A stretch of DNA of 64,000 nucleotides. Origin: Pseudactinotalea terrae (lineage in GTDB: Bacteria > Actinomycetota > Actinomycetes > Actinomycetales > Beutenbergiaceae). The stretch is taken from positions 124,001 to 188,000 of the forward strand of contig NZ_WNXZ01000005.1 in the NCBI RefSeq assembly GCF_009733845.1. The letters are read 5' to 3'. Each line of letters opens with the position of its first letter. The stretch's first letter is position 1. Positions 28,194 through 38,100 of this stretch are shown here, one piece after another. The position numbers were made by a program, and so were the translations under genes. The notes under the pieces are model-generated. The model was not told the DNA's origin, did not search any database, and saw nothing but the letters and a program-made list of their open reading frames with translations.

Positions 28194-29531
28194 TCAGCCG
28201 TCGGCTGCGATGGCCTCGTCGAGGAGCGAGGCGTAGTCCTCGGGCGAGATGCCGCCGTCGAGGAGCGGACCGGCGTTGGTGCCGGCCGCGTCACCGAAAC
28301 GGGCGCCGAACGGGGCCTCGAACCAGATGACCGCGCCGGTGGCGCCCTCCATCTGGCCCACGATGTCGCTCACGAGCTCCGGGGTCTCGACCTCGGTGTT
28401 CTGGGCGAAGCCAGAGATCGCGCCCTGGTTCTCCATCAGGCTGCTGCCGTAGTTCTCGGAGATGCAGACCAGCCAGTCACCGACCTTGTCGTTGTACAGG
28501 TCGGCGGACAGCGCGGTCACGGTGCCGGTGTTGGCCGGGTAGTCGGCGATGCTGCCGGAGCCACCCTCGACCTCGGGGAACGGGAAGAAGCCGAACGCGT
28601 CGGGGCCGAGCGGGTTCTGACCCTCGTCATAGACCGAGGAGAGCGTCCACGAGCCGTTGTACATCATGCCCACGTTGCCCGCGAAGAACTGCGAGGTCAT
28701 GGTGTCGGAGTCGCGCGAGGTGAGGCCTTCGCCGAAGTAGCCCGCCTCACCGAGGGAGGCGACCTCCTGGATCGCCTCGAGGTACTCGGGGTCGGCGAAC
28801 CCGGCGTCGCCGGCGACCACGTTCTGGAGCGCGTCGACGCCCTGCGACCGGGCGAGGTAGCTGCTCAGGTAGCGCGTGATGGTCCAGCCCTGGGTGCCGG
28901 CGGCGGTCAGCGGCTGCAGGCCCGCTGCGTCGAGAGTCGCGGCGGCCTCCTTGAAGTCGGCCCACGTCGTCGGCACCTCGATGCCGTTCGCCGCGAAGAC
29001 CTCCTTGTTGTACCAGAAGCCCTCGATGTTGTACTGGAACGGGACCGAGACCATCGAGCCGTAGATCGTCTTCACGGTCTCGGCGGCGGCGGGAAGCACG
29101 TTCTCCATGATCCCGAGCTCGTCGAAGGTGGCCTCGAGGTCGAGCAGCTTGCCCGACTCGTACATGTCGCCACCGACCTTGGACTCCGTGGTGGGCGAGA
29201 TGAACATGACCGGGAGCGCGTCCTGGCTGGCCAGCAGCGGCACGCGGTTGTTGACCTCGGCCTGCGGGATCGACTCGATGGTCAGCGGGAGCGCGGCGTT
29301 GGCGTCGGCGCACGCGCCCTCCGAGAGCCGGGTCAGCTCTTCGCTGATCTGGGGGTTCTCGGTGATGGTGAGGAAGCTGAACTCGGTCGCGCCACCGTCG
29401 GCGTCGCCGCCGGTCGAGTCGTCCGAGTCACCGCCGGCGGGGCCGCAGGCGGTGACGATGAGTGCGAGCGCTGCAGCTCCCGCGACGGCGGGGGCGAGGC
29501 GGCTGCGCATGAAGCGAGACGTTCGGGACAT
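28194..29531 (-). CDS. Extracellular sugar-binding lipoprotein, second importer
   Basis: A 445-residue family 1 solute-binding protein. The start is ATG 29531 behind a near-perfect AAGGAGGA; an in-frame ATG further upstream lies within the operator region and is unlikely. The signal sequence has Arg residues, the hydrophobic stretch AVAGAAALALIVTAC and lipobox Cys29, followed by an acidic, low-complexity linker. The mature domain carries typical binding-fold tracts such as VPFQYNIEGFWYNKEVF. It heads the 22430-29531 operon that encodes two permeases, an aldo/keto reductase and a GH2 hydrolase, so its ligand is probably a beta-galactoside-like oligosaccharide. Confidence 0.92.
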   Translation of the reverse strand: MSRTSRFMRSRLAPAVAGAAALALIVTACGPAGGDSDDSTGGDADGGATEFSFLTITENPQISEELTRLSEGACADANAALPLTIESIPQAEVNNRVPLLASQDALPVMFISPTTESKVGGDMYESGKLLDLEATFDELGIMENVLPAAAETVKTIYGSMVSVPFQYNIEGFWYNKEVFAANGIEVPTTWADFKEAAATLDAAGLQPLTAAGTQGWTITRYLSSYLARSQGVDALQNVVAGDAGFADPEYLEAIQEVASLGEAGYFGEGLTSRDSDTMTSQFFAGNVGMMYNGSWTLSSVYDEGQNPLGPDAFGFFPFPEVEGGSGSIADYPANTGTVTALSADLYNDKVGDWLVCISENYGSSLMENQGAISGFAQNTEVETPELVSDIVGQMEGATGAVIWFEAPFGARFGDAAGTNAGPLLDGGISPEDYASLLDEAIAADG

Positions 29532-29553
29532 GGGTCCTCCTTGACAGGCAACA

Positions 29554-29601
29554 TTGAATCGTTGCAAGCGGGATCGTAGGCACGGACCCTGCGTGAGTCA
29601 A
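29554..29601 (-). promoter_or_regulatory. Sigma-A promoter with LacI-type operator
   Basis: TTGACT (29601-29596) and TACGAT (29578-29573) are exactly 17 bases apart on the minus strand. TTGCAACGATTCAA (29567-29554), a LacI-type palindrome around a CG centre (5 of 7 arm positions), lies six bases after the -10 box and so covers the start site. A second partial half-site (CGTTGCA) occurs near 29638. Confidence 0.75.
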
Positions 29602-29683
29602 GTCCTGTCGGTATTGAATAGACATGCGTTGCCAGATCGTTGCAGGACGCCTGCCGCCGTCACCGACTCGTGACCAGCCGCGG

Positions 29684-30667
29684 TCAGGCAGTGGTGGCGA
29701 AGGCCCTGATCTTCGCGAACATGTCCTCGAACAGGTAGCGCATGTCGAACGTCTCGACCACATCGACGGTGCAGCCGGCCGCGCCCTCGGTGAGCGAGCC
29801 ATCCGCGGCGAACCGCGGCGCCGGGCGCCGGCGGATGACGCCGCCGCTCCCGTTGAGCACCAGCCCCACGGCGGGCGAGTCGCCCAGCGAGCGGCGCTCG
29901 ATGGCCGAGCGGTTCCAGCGCGCGTTCCACTCGATCATCTGGCGCACGAGATAGGCGCCGAGCTCGCCGGCCCCACCGATCTTCTCCTCGAGCTCGTGGT
30001 AGCCCACCGAGCACATCCGATAGGTCGTCTCCGGCACCTGGATCACCCGGAGGCCGGAGCTGAGCACCACGTTGGCCGCCGCGATGTCGTTGGACAGGTT
30101 GAACTCGATCCCGGCCTCACCCCCGGTGCGCCCGAGCAGACCGTCGTAGGGGCCCCCGCCGATCCAGATCACCGTGAGGCCACGCTCCACGAGACGCGGC
30201 TCGAGCAGCAGCGCCGAGGCGACCGTGCTCAGCGGCCCGAGCACCAGGACCGACAGCGGGCTGTCCTCGGCGAACGACTCCTCGATGATCAGCCGTGCAC
30301 CCTCGCACTCGATCGGGGTCCGCTCGTCGGGGATCCAGGTCGCCGCGCCGTCGGCAGCGCGCGTGGTGGTGTCGCCGAGCAGGGCGAGCAGCCGGTCGAT
30401 CTCGGCGCGGCTGTCCGCCATGCTCGTGGTGCTGCGGCGCAGCCCGAAGTGCGCTGCCACCACCCCCCGCACGTCGAGCGTGGGCGAGAGCAGGGCGTGC
30501 ACGATCGCGAACTGGTCGTCGCACTCGTTGGCCGCGTCCGTGTCGACGATGACACGGTGCCGCGGCGGCGGCACCTCGTTGGGCTGGTCCTGCGCGGTCG
30601 GCGGGTTGAGGCTGGAGGTCTGTCGCGCACGGGCAAGGGCGTCGAGAGCTTCACGGTGCGAGGTCAT
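29684..30667 (-). CDS. Inosine/uridine-preferring nucleoside hydrolase family protein
   Basis: A 327-residue nucleoside hydrolase that would cleave the N-glycosidic bond of ribonucleosides. The Ca2+-binding N-terminal motif is VDTDAANECDDQFAI (about residues 41-55), matching DTDxxxxxDD. Asn and Asp in FNLSNDIAAANVVL are the downstream ligands. About 35 extra residues precede the motif. It is not obviously linked to sugar import; the 152-base gap to the binding-protein promoter suggests a separate transcript. The palindrome at 30686-30701 lies just upstream. Confidence 0.88.
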   Translation of the reverse strand: MTSHREALDALARARQTSSLNPPTAQDQPNEVPPPRHRVIVDTDAANECDDQFAIVHALLSPTLDVRGVVAAHFGLRRSTTSMADSRAEIDRLLALLGDTTTRAADGAATWIPDERTPIECEGARLIIEESFAEDSPLSVLVLGPLSTVASALLLEPRLVERGLTVIWIGGGPYDGLLGRTGGEAGIEFNLSNDIAAANVVLSSGLRVIQVPETTYRMCSVGYHELEEKIGGAGELGAYLVRQMIEWNARWNRSAIERRSLGDSPAVGLVLNGSGGVIRRRPAPRFAADGSLTEGAAGCTVDVVETFDMRYLFEDMFAKIRAFATTA

Positions 30668-30685
30668 GTGTCCTCAGCGTAGTCC

Positions 30686-30701
30686 TACCCATCACTGGGT
30701 A
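30686..30701. promoter_or_regulatory. 16-bp palindrome before the nucleoside hydrolase gene
   Basis: TACCCA-TCAC-TGGGTA has perfect six-base arms. It lies 18 bases upstream of the ATG at 30667, where a repressor would overlap the start region. The binding protein is unknown. Confidence 0.5.
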
Positions 30702-30731
30702 TGTATGCGTCCTTCGGATGCAGGAACGGCA

Positions 30732-30770
30732 ACGGCGCCGCCTGACCCTCGTCGGGTCCGACGGCGCCGT
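30732..30770. terminator. Hairpin terminator after the WXG genes
   Basis: Outer arms ACGGCGCCG/CGGCGCCGT (30732-30740, 30762-30770) and inner arms GACCC/GGGTC (30744-30748, 30754-30758) form a two-part hairpin 32 bases past the stop of the second WXG-like gene. Confidence 0.6.
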
Positions 30771-30801
30771 CAGCGAGCGCCCGGCTGTGCCGTGGTGCGG
30801 G

Positions 30802-31113
30802 TCAGGCTCCGGGGATCAGCGACGCAGCGCGGTTGAGCGCGGCGATCGCGATCTCGTCGTTCTGCTCCAGCGAGGACCTCAGCGCGGTGATGATCCCGCG
30901 GATCTCGATACCTGCCGTGTTCCACTGGGCCTCGACCCCGGCGTACTGGTCCGAGACGCCGTCGGCCTGGTAGGCGGCCATGGCGTTGCGGACATCGGTC
31001 TCGCGGCGGTTGAGGACGGCCTCGAGCTGGCCGGCGATCGTGTTGAAGTTCTCCTGAGCGGTCTGCGACGAGGCGACGTCGTAGTCGTTGCGCTCCTGGC
31101 GGTTGCCGTACAT
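30802..31113 (-). CDS. WXG100/ESX-family secreted protein (second of pair)
   Basis: A 103-residue, mostly helical protein of WXG100 length. It forms two predicted helices around a central turn with a Trp in EAQWNTAGIEI (about residue 66), but the canonical W-x-G is not exact. No signal peptide is present, as expected for a type VII substrate. It starts 39 bases after the stop of the other WXG-like gene, with CGGAG before the ATG. The pair is probably co-expressed and may form the usual helical heterodimer. It is divergent from the EccC/EccD operon. Confidence 0.72.
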   Translation of the reverse strand: MYGNRQERNDYDVASSQTAQENFNTIAGQLEAVLNRRETDVRNAMAAYQADGVSDQYAGVEAQWNTAGIEIRGIITALRSSLEQNDEIAIAALNRAASLIPGA

Positions 31114-31152
31114 GTGATGCTCCGTTCGTCAGTCAGTGGTCGGGGTGCCGGA

Positions 31153-31512
31153 TCAGACAGCGCTCGCGCCGCCGCTGAAGCGCGAGGTGTCTGCGCCGGC
31201 GAAGTCGGCAGCGCCCTCGCCGCTGGTGTGCACGGTCGCCGAGTCGTCGGCAGCGTTCACGAACGTCGTGTGCTGGCCGGCGATCGACCCGGTGATCGAG
31301 ACGAGCGAGTTGTTCAGCGTGGTGCTGATGTCGTCGACCCGGCTCTTGAAGCGGTTGAACGCCGCCTTGCCCGGCCCGTTGAACGTGCCCTCCAGCGCCT
31401 CGGCTGCGGTGTACAGCTGGCGGACCAGCGCGCCGAGGTCCTCCGACTCGGTGACGGTCTTCTTGCCGAGGACCGACAGCACGTCGGCTTCCATCGAGAA
31501 CTTCATGTTCAT
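31153..31512 (-). CDS. WXG100/ESX-family secreted protein (first of pair)
   Basis: A 119-residue protein with the WXG100 helix-turn-helix pattern. The turn reads GTFNGPGKAAFNRF, where Phe replaces the usual Trp, giving F-N-G. A flexible Gly/Ser/Asp-rich tail of about 30 residues follows and could carry a secretion signal. The ATG at 31512 has GGGAGGG ten bases upstream; an in-frame ATG two codons later is the alternative. The genes for secretion start on the opposite strand 162 bases away, so the intergenic region probably holds promoters for both directions. Confidence 0.75.
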   Translation of the reverse strand: MNMKFSMEADVLSVLGKKTVTESEDLGALVRQLYTAAEALEGTFNGPGKAAFNRFKSRVDDISTTLNNSLVSITGSIAGQHTTFVNAADDSATVHTSGEGAADFAGADTSRFSGGASAV

Positions 31513-31673
31513 TGTTCTTGTCCCTCCCAGGCACGATGAGCTCGTTGCGTCGACACTAAGGGACATCACGGGGCGCTGCCAGGGGAGTCCTCCCCATCTG
31601 TGGACACAGGCATGATGGGGACCGCGTCGAGGCGCTACCGTCGCCATGTCCCGCCGATCCTTGGAGCAGCTGC

Positions 31674-32498
31674 GTGCACGCCTACCGTCAGCTCACCGAG
31701 CCGCCCGGCCCCAGCCGGGCCGTGCTCGCTGATCGGCGACCGCTGCCCCGCGACCTCGTGCTCGCGGGCACCAGGCCCGCCTCCGGGCTCTGGGCAGCGC
31801 TCGACGGCGTCGCGATCCTTCTCGGGGCGGCCGCAGGTTTCCTGGTCGGCTCGCTCCTCGAGGTGGTGCCCACGGTTCTCGCGGTCCTCGCCGGCCTCAT
31901 CGTCCTCGCCGTGGTGCTGATCGATCTGCTGCGCTCGGGTCGCACGATCGGGCACCGCATCCTCGGGACGCGCACGGTGGATCCCGCGACCGGCCTGCCC
32001 GCCACGATCGCCGGGCTCGCGCGCACCCGCACCATGGACATCCGCGGTGGGCGCGACCCGGTCAGGCTCACCCCGAGCACCGGCGAGCTCGCACCGAACC
32101 AGGGCGACCAGTGGCGGCTCACAGCCTCGCGCGCACTCGACGCGCCCGTCGTCCTCACGCTCGACAACGGCATGGCGTTCAGCCTGGTCGGGCCGACCGT
32201 GATCGGCCGCAACCCGGCGCAGATCGAGGGATCCTCGCACCTGCTCCAGCTGCCGGACCTCACCCGCACGGTGTCCAAGAGCCACGCGCTGCTCGAGCCG
32301 CAGGGCGGCATGCTCTGGGTCACCGACCTAGGTTCGATGAACGGCACGGCCGTGGCCGAGGACGGCGGTGAGCTGGAACCGCTCGCGGCCCACGTGCGCA
32401 CGGTCGTGCGGCTGGGCGCGACGCTCGAGTTCGGCGACCGCATCGCCACGATCGGGTCCGCCGCCCGGCAGCCGGCCACCGCAGGAGGGGGACGCTGA
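31674..32498 (+). CDS. RDD-FHA membrane protein of the type VII locus
   Basis: A 274-residue protein. Two membrane helices near residues 41-60 and 63-84 and the tract GRTIGHRILGTRTVDPATG make an RDD-type membrane domain. The C-terminal part (about 160-265) is an FHA domain with VIGRNPAQ, TVSKSHALLE and DLGSMNGT, so it should bind phosphothreonine peptides. It starts at a GTG with GGAG upstream. FHA proteins are frequent regulators of ESX-type secretion; the kinase partner is not in the window. The stop overlaps the next ATG (TGATG), so it leads an operon running to 39693. Confidence 0.88.
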   Translation: MHAYRQLTEPPGPSRAVLADRRPLPRDLVLAGTRPASGLWAALDGVAILLGAAAGFLVGSLLEVVPTVLAVLAGLIVLAVVLIDLLRSGRTIGHRILGTRTVDPATGLPATIAGLARTRTMDIRGGRDPVRLTPSTGELAPNQGDQWRLTASRALDAPVVLTLDNGMAFSLVGPTVIGRNPAQIEGSSHLLQLPDLTRTVSKSHALLEPQGGMLWVTDLGSMNGTAVAEDGGELEPLAAHVRTVVRLGATLEFGDRIATIGSAARQPATAGGGR

Positions 32499-33004
32499 TG
32501 GAGCAGGACAAGATCATCATCCAGACGACGAAGACGCACCGTGCGCGCCTGTCGTCGGCCCTCTCGCACGGCGCGCTCGGGCGCCGTCGCAGCGTCAACA
32601 CCAACATCAAGCGGCTGATCGGCTCTGTGGTGCTCGCCGCCGTCATCTGCGGCGTGTGCGTGGGATACGGGTTCGTCATGGACCTGCTGCTTCGCCAGAA
32701 GGAGGACCAGGCCGTGGCCGCGTTCCAGTCGCAGCTCTCCTCCAACCCGCTCCCGGAGACAGCGACCCGCACGCTCGACGAGGAGACCGGCTTCCTCGTG
32801 GACTCCGAGACCGGCGAGTGGATCGACCCGCAGACCGGCTTCATCATCGACCCGGAGACCATGCTGGCGACCGACCCCGACGGCAACACGATCGACCCAC
32901 GCCTGGACTGGTTCTACGACCCGGCCACTGGCTACTACACCGACCCCAAGACCGGCGTCACGATCGACCCGGTCACCCTGAACCCTGTGAGGGATGAGCA
33001 GTGA
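32498..33004 (+). CDS. Single-pass membrane protein with acidic TG repeats
   Basis: I do not recognise a named family. The 168-residue protein has a basic cytoplasmic N-terminus (about 38 residues), one membrane helix at about 39-61, and an exported C-terminal part. From about residue 93 to 162 it is built of short units of the form D-x-x-TG-hydrophobic-x-x-D (EETGFLVD, PQTGFIID, PATGYYTD, PKTGVTID), which look like a calcium-binding or wall-interacting repeat. It lies between the FHA protein and EccD with overlaps on both sides (the next GTG sits inside its last codons). A structural role in the secretion apparatus on the outer face of the membrane is plausible but unproven. Confidence 0.75.
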   Translation: MEQDKIIIQTTKTHRARLSSALSHGALGRRRSVNTNIKRLIGSVVLAAVICGVCVGYGFVMDLLLRQKEDQAVAAFQSQLSSNPLPETATRTLDEETGFLVDSETGEWIDPQTGFIIDPETMLATDPDGNTIDPRLDWFYDPATGYYTDPKTGVTIDPVTLNPVRDEQ

Positions 33005-34314
33005 CCGAGTACACCCGGGTCACGATCCAGGGCGAGGGCCGCAAGGCCGATCTCGTGCTGCCCGACGACGAGCCGATCGCGGCCGTGCTGCCGGAGGTCC
33101 TGTCCCTCCTGGACGAGACCACCGACCGCTCCTCGCGCCCCGTCGTGCTGATGACGAGCGTGGGCGAGCAGCTCTCACCCGCGCTGACCCTCGCCGAGCA
33201 GGAGGTCGAGCACGGCACCCTGCTGCGGCTGGTCCGTGTCGACGAGGCGCCGCCGCCGCCCGAGGTCGCCGACGTCACCGACCTCATGGGCGAGGCCGCC
33301 GAGAACCGTGCCGACGCCTGGCGCCCGTTCTGGGGTACCGCTGCGGCTGCGGCCGTCGCCGCGCTCGCCGGGTACCTCGTGGGGCCGGCCGCCATCCTCA
33401 ACGGGTACTCGATCTCCCAGGTCGGGATCGGACTGCTCGTGCTCGTGGTGCTCGCCGTGCTGGCTGCCCGACGGCGTCACCACGCTCCTGCTGTCGTTCT
33501 CACCGCCGCTGTGGTCGGTGGCCTGGCCGTGGTCACGGGGTTCGCGCTCGTGCAGACGAGCCTCGCGCACCCGGGTGCGACCGCGCTGGTCTGGTTCGGC
33601 CTGGCAGGCCTGGTCATCGGTGTGGTCGCCGCGATCGGCTTCAAGGACGTCCCGGTCGCCGTCGGTGGCGGGACGGCCCTGGTACTGACCGCTGCGTGGA
33701 TCCTCATGCACCAGGCGGGCATGCAGACGGTGCACGTCGCCGCCTGGATGGCGATCGCCGGCGTCGCGCTGCTCGGCCTGCTGCCCGGGATCGCAATGAC
33801 CGCGAGCGGGCTCACCGGCCTCGACGACCGCGTGGTCGAGGGCGAGCGGGTCTCGCGCCCGGCCGTGGAGCGCGCTGTCGACGGCACCCACCGCGCGCTG
33901 ACCTGGGCCACCGTCGCGATCGTGCTGCCCACGTCGCTGAGCGCCTGGATGCTCGCGACCAGCGGCGAGGCGGCCGGCCAGGGGATCTGCGCCGCCGTCG
34001 CCGTCATCCTCCTCATGCGCACGCAGGTCCTGCCGCTCGCGCCGCAGCGGCTCGCACTGATCGCCGGCGGCGTGGTGCCGCTGGTCACGCTGGCGTTCAC
34101 AAGCCTGATGTCACCGGGTTCGGCGACCCTGGCTGCGATCGGTGTCATCGTGGTGCTCACGGTGCTCGTGGGGGTGCACCTGTCCGAGAACAACAGGGCG
34201 CGCCTGCGCCGCCTCGCGGGGCTGCTGGAGATGCTCGCGGTGATCTCGCTGGTGCCGCTGCTGCTCTGGCTGCTGGGCATCTTCGCCGACCTGGTGGCAC
34301 GGTTCACGTCATGA
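33001..34314 (+). CDS. eccD: Type VII secretion integral membrane protein EccD
   Basis: A 437-residue protein with a YukD-type ubiquitin-like N-terminal domain (about residues 1-80: YTRVTIQGEGRKADLVLPDD, then GTLLRLVRV) and about eleven membrane helices from residue 105 onward. This is the EccD layout, the channel-forming ring component of ESX systems. The start is GTG 33001, overlapping the previous stop. It overlaps the next gene (ATGA). Confidence 0.9.
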   Translation: MTEYTRVTIQGEGRKADLVLPDDEPIAAVLPEVLSLLDETTDRSSRPVVLMTSVGEQLSPALTLAEQEVEHGTLLRLVRVDEAPPPPEVADVTDLMGEAAENRADAWRPFWGTAAAAAVAALAGYLVGPAAILNGYSISQVGIGLLVLVVLAVLAARRRHHAPAVVLTAAVVGGLAVVTGFALVQTSLAHPGATALVWFGLAGLVIGVVAAIGFKDVPVAVGGGTALVLTAAWILMHQAGMQTVHVAAWMAIAGVALLGLLPGIAMTASGLTGLDDRVVEGERVSRPAVERAVDGTHRALTWATVAIVLPTSLSAWMLATSGEAAGQGICAAVAVILLMRTQVLPLAPQRLALIAGGVVPLVTLAFTSLMSPGSATLAAIGVIVVLTVLVGVHLSENNRARLRRLAGLLEMLAVISLVPLLLWLLGIFADLVARFTS

Positions 34315-35159
34315 GGGGTGCCTGGGGGCTGGTCGCTGCCGCACGGCCGCGTCGGATCAACGAGCTGCGCCGACTCGACGACGAGGTCCGCCGGCCGCTC
34401 GCGCTGTCGACCCGTGTCGGGTTCGTCGGCACCGCGGGCGGCGTCGGCTGCTCCACCGCCGCGGGCCTGGCCGCGAGCGTGCTCGCACGGCGCCGGAGCG
34501 GCCGCGTGCTTGCGGTCAACGCCTCGGGCGCGCCACGCTCGCTGCTGTGGCACGCCGGCCTGCTGAGCGAGGCGGCCACCACGATGGAGCAGGATGGTCG
34601 CCGCGCCTCGGCCGGGAGCGCGGCGGAGGCCCTCGACGGGCTGGCCTGCGCACCGTCCGGGCTGTACGGTATCGACCTCACCCGTCAGACACAGACCGAC
34701 GACACGCGGTGGTGGGAGGCGGTCGCGCCGTCGAGCCGCTTCTTCGACTTCGTCGTCACGGACTGGGGCGTGCGTGACGTCGCGGCGCTCGGTCACGTGG
34801 TCGCGGCGAGCTCGGTGCTCGCGATCGCGATGACCCCCGACCGGGTCTCGCTGCAGCACGCCGTCGACCTGGCCTCGGCGGCATACGCGGCCGCGGTGCC
34901 GGCCGTCGGGGTGCTGCTGCCGACCCGCGGCCGGGTGCCCTGGGGTGTCTCCGCGGCGGTCCGCGCGTTCCCGATCCCCGTGGTGCGGTTCCCCCGTGAT
35001 CGTGCGCACGGCGCGGCCCGGCCGGTCCCCAGCACCAAGCTCCGCGACCGCACCAACCTGGCGGCCATCCGGCTCGCGGCCGGGCTCGTGTCCGCGGCTG
35101 CCGCCCGCCGCACCCAGACCGCACGCGAGCACACCACCGAGGAGGTGACGGCGTCATGA
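34311..35159 (+). CDS. MinD/ParA-like protein without P-loop lysine
   Basis: A 282-residue protein of the SIMIBI/MinD type found in actinobacterial type VII loci. The P-loop region is GTAGGVGCST (residues 40-49): the fold signature is kept, but both lysines of the canonical KGGxGKT are replaced (Ala42, Cys47), so ATP hydrolysis is doubtful. Later tracts FFDFVVTDWGVRDV and LLPTRGRVPWGVSA fit the family. The ATG overlaps the EccD stop, and its own end overlaps the EccC start. It may act as a scaffold or regulator of EccC or be involved in positioning the apparatus. Confidence 0.8.
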   Translation: MRGAWGLVAAARPRRINELRRLDDEVRRPLALSTRVGFVGTAGGVGCSTAAGLAASVLARRRSGRVLAVNASGAPRSLLWHAGLLSEAATTMEQDGRRASAGSAAEALDGLACAPSGLYGIDLTRQTQTDDTRWWEAVAPSSRFFDFVVTDWGVRDVAALGHVVAASSVLAIAMTPDRVSLQHAVDLASAAYAAAVPAVGVLLPTRGRVPWGVSAAVRAFPIPVVRFPRDRAHGAARPVPSTKLRDRTNLAAIRLAAGLVSAAAARRTQTAREHTTEEVTAS

Positions 35160-38100
35160 CGATGAAGACCGTCCACCGCCCCACGCGGGAGACCCTGCCG
35201 CTCGAGCACCCCGACCCCGACACGATCGCCGCTCCCCCGCCGCTCGGCGAGGACACCGGCGGCATGCCGATGCAGATGCTGCTCCCGGTCATGGGGGCCT
35301 GCACCTCGGTGCTGATGATGGTCGTGCTCAGGCGTGGACAGCCCCTGTTCCTGGTGATCGCCGCGCTCGTGTTCGTGGTCGCGATCGTCGGCGGCATCGG
35401 GTTCGCGCTCAGCTCACGCGGCAGGGCACGCAAGCAGGAAGCCCAGAAGCGCGAGCTCTACCTCGACTACCTCGAGCGGGTGCGCGGCGAGTTCGCCGCC
35501 CGCACCGCCGGGATCCGCCACGCCGCCGGTGTGCTGCACCCGCAGCCGAGCGCGCTGATGTCGATGATCCGTGACCCCAAGCGGCTCTGGGAGCGCCGGC
35601 GCCGCGACGTCGACTTCCTCGACGTGCGCGCCGGGCTCGGCACGATGCCGTGGTTCGAGGTCCGTGTGCCCGACCCGGAATCGCCCGTGCAGCCGCACGA
35701 CCCGATCCTGCTCGCCGAGGCCAGGCTGATCGCGGAGTCGTGCTCGCAGGTGGAGTCGATGCCGATGTCGGTCGGCCTGCGGCAGGCGGGTGTGGTCGCC
35801 GTGATCGGTGACCGCGAGCGCGGTGCCGCACTGATCAGGGCGATGCTGCTGCAGGTCGCAGCCCTGCACGCACCCGACGACGTGGGCATCGCGCTGGCCT
35901 TCCCGCCGGAGCACGCCTCCGACTGGGCGGGCGCGGACCTGCTGCCCCACACGCAGGAGCCCGAGCTCTTCGACGGGCCGGTGCCCGCGCGCCGGATCGC
36001 CCCGAGCGTCGAGGGCCTCGGCCGAGTGCTGGGCCAGACGTTCACCGACCGCGTCCAGGCCGCGAACAGCACGCGGCGCGCGGGCCAGCAACGCAACCAG
36101 CCGCCGCACATGGTGATCGTGGCCGACGACCACGGCCAGATCGCTTCCTCGCTGCCGATCGGCAGCAACGTGCCGCTGCGCGAGCTCGGCATCACGGTGA
36201 TCCACCTGCTCTCGGACCGTCTGCACGAGCCGGGCGACGTGGACGTCAGGATCACGCTCGAGGAACCTGCCGACGGCGACGATGCGGACGCCCGCCCGAC
36301 GCTCGCCAGGATGAGCACCGCACCGGGTACCCGGGAGGCTGTCGAGGTCACGATGCGGCCCGACGCCGTCGACGGGCCCGAGTTCGCCGCGACGGCGCGA
36401 GCGATGGCCGCGCTGCGCGTGACCCTGATCGCCTCGCGCGACGAGCAGGGTGACGCGACGCTCGAGATCGAGGACCTCCTCGGCCTCTCGGACCCGACCG
36501 ACTTCGATCCCGAGGACCTCTGGAAGCCGCGCTCGCCCGCGGATTTCCTGCGCGTGCCGTTCGGCATCGACGATCTCGGAAACCCCGTGCTGCTCGACAT
36601 CAAGGAGAGCGCCCAGCTCGGCATGGGACCGCACGGCATCTGCATCGGTGCCACCGGCTCCGGCAAGTCCGAGATGCTGCGCACGCTGATCCTCTCGCTC
36701 GCGCTCAGCCACCCGCCCGAGGATCTATCGATGATCCTTGTCGACTACAAGGGCGGTGCGGCGTTCGCGCCGTTCGAGGGGCTGCCGCACCTGGCCGGCC
36801 TCATCGACAACCTCGCCGACGACCCGCAGCTCACCACGCGCGCACGATCCTCGATCCAGGGCGAGGTGGTGCGGCGCCAGCAGCTGCTCAAGCAGGCCGG
36901 TTCGGCGCCGTCGATCACGCACTACCGCGAGCTGCGCGAGGAGAACCCCGACCTGCCGGTGCTGCCGCACCTGTTCGTGGTCATCGACGAGTTCGGCGAG
37001 CTGCTGACGGCGGAGCCCGACTTCATCGACCTGTTCCTGCAGATCGGGCGCATCGGCCGGTCGATCGGCGTCCACCTGCTGCTGTCCAGCCAGCGCATCG
37101 AGGGTGGCAAGCTCCGCGGGCTCGACACCTACCTGTCCTACCGGCTGGGGCTGCGCACGTTCTCGGAGTCGGAGTCGCAGGTCGTGCTGAACACGCCCGA
37201 CGCGTTCCACCTGCCGGCGCTGCCCGGCTACGGCTATCTCAAGGTCGACACCAGCGTGTACACGCGCTTCCGCGCCGGGTTCGTCTCCGGGCCGGTGGTC
37301 CGGAACCGACCGGCCATCCAGGAGGAGGACAGCTCGCCGCAGCCGATGCTGCTGCCCCTGTACAACGGGATCAAGCGCGACCGCGGCGACCAGAGCCCTG
37401 CGCTCGCACCGCTGACGAGACCGGACACCTCGCTGACCGTGGTCGAGGCGGCCGTGGAGCGCACACGCGACGACGATCGCGCGGTGCGGCCGGTGTGGCT
37501 GCCGCCGCTGCCCGAGCGGCTGGCGCTCGGCTCGGTCGTCGACCGGGCCACCGCCCGCGACACCGCGCTGACGTTCGCGATGGGGCTGGTCGACGACCCC
37601 GAGCACCAGGCCCAGGACCCGTGGCTGCTCGACCTCACGCGGGCAGGCGGCCACGCCACGATCGTCGGCGCGCCCCAGACCGGGCGCAGCACGATGCTGC
37701 GCACGATCGCGGCGTCGCTCTCGCTCAGCTACACACCGCGTGAGGTGGCCATCTACGGCATGGACCTCACGACCGGTGGTCTGCAGCGCATCGAGGGCTT
37801 CCCGCACGTGGGTGGCGTCGCGACCCGGTCCAACCGGGACCGGCTGCGGCGGCTGCTCGAGGAGCTCGCCGGCATGCTCGCGATGCGCGAGATCGTCTTC
37901 CGCGACCGCGGCATCGACTCGATGGCGCAGCTGCGGTCGATGCACGCCGCCGGCCGGGTGCCCGAGCTACCGGCCGCCGACATCGTGCTGCTGGTCGATG
38001 GCTACGGCGCGATCCGGCAAGACTTCGAGGAGCTCGAGGACCAGTTCGTCGAGATCATGATGCGGGCCTCGAGCTTCGGCATCCACCTCGTGCTCGGGCT

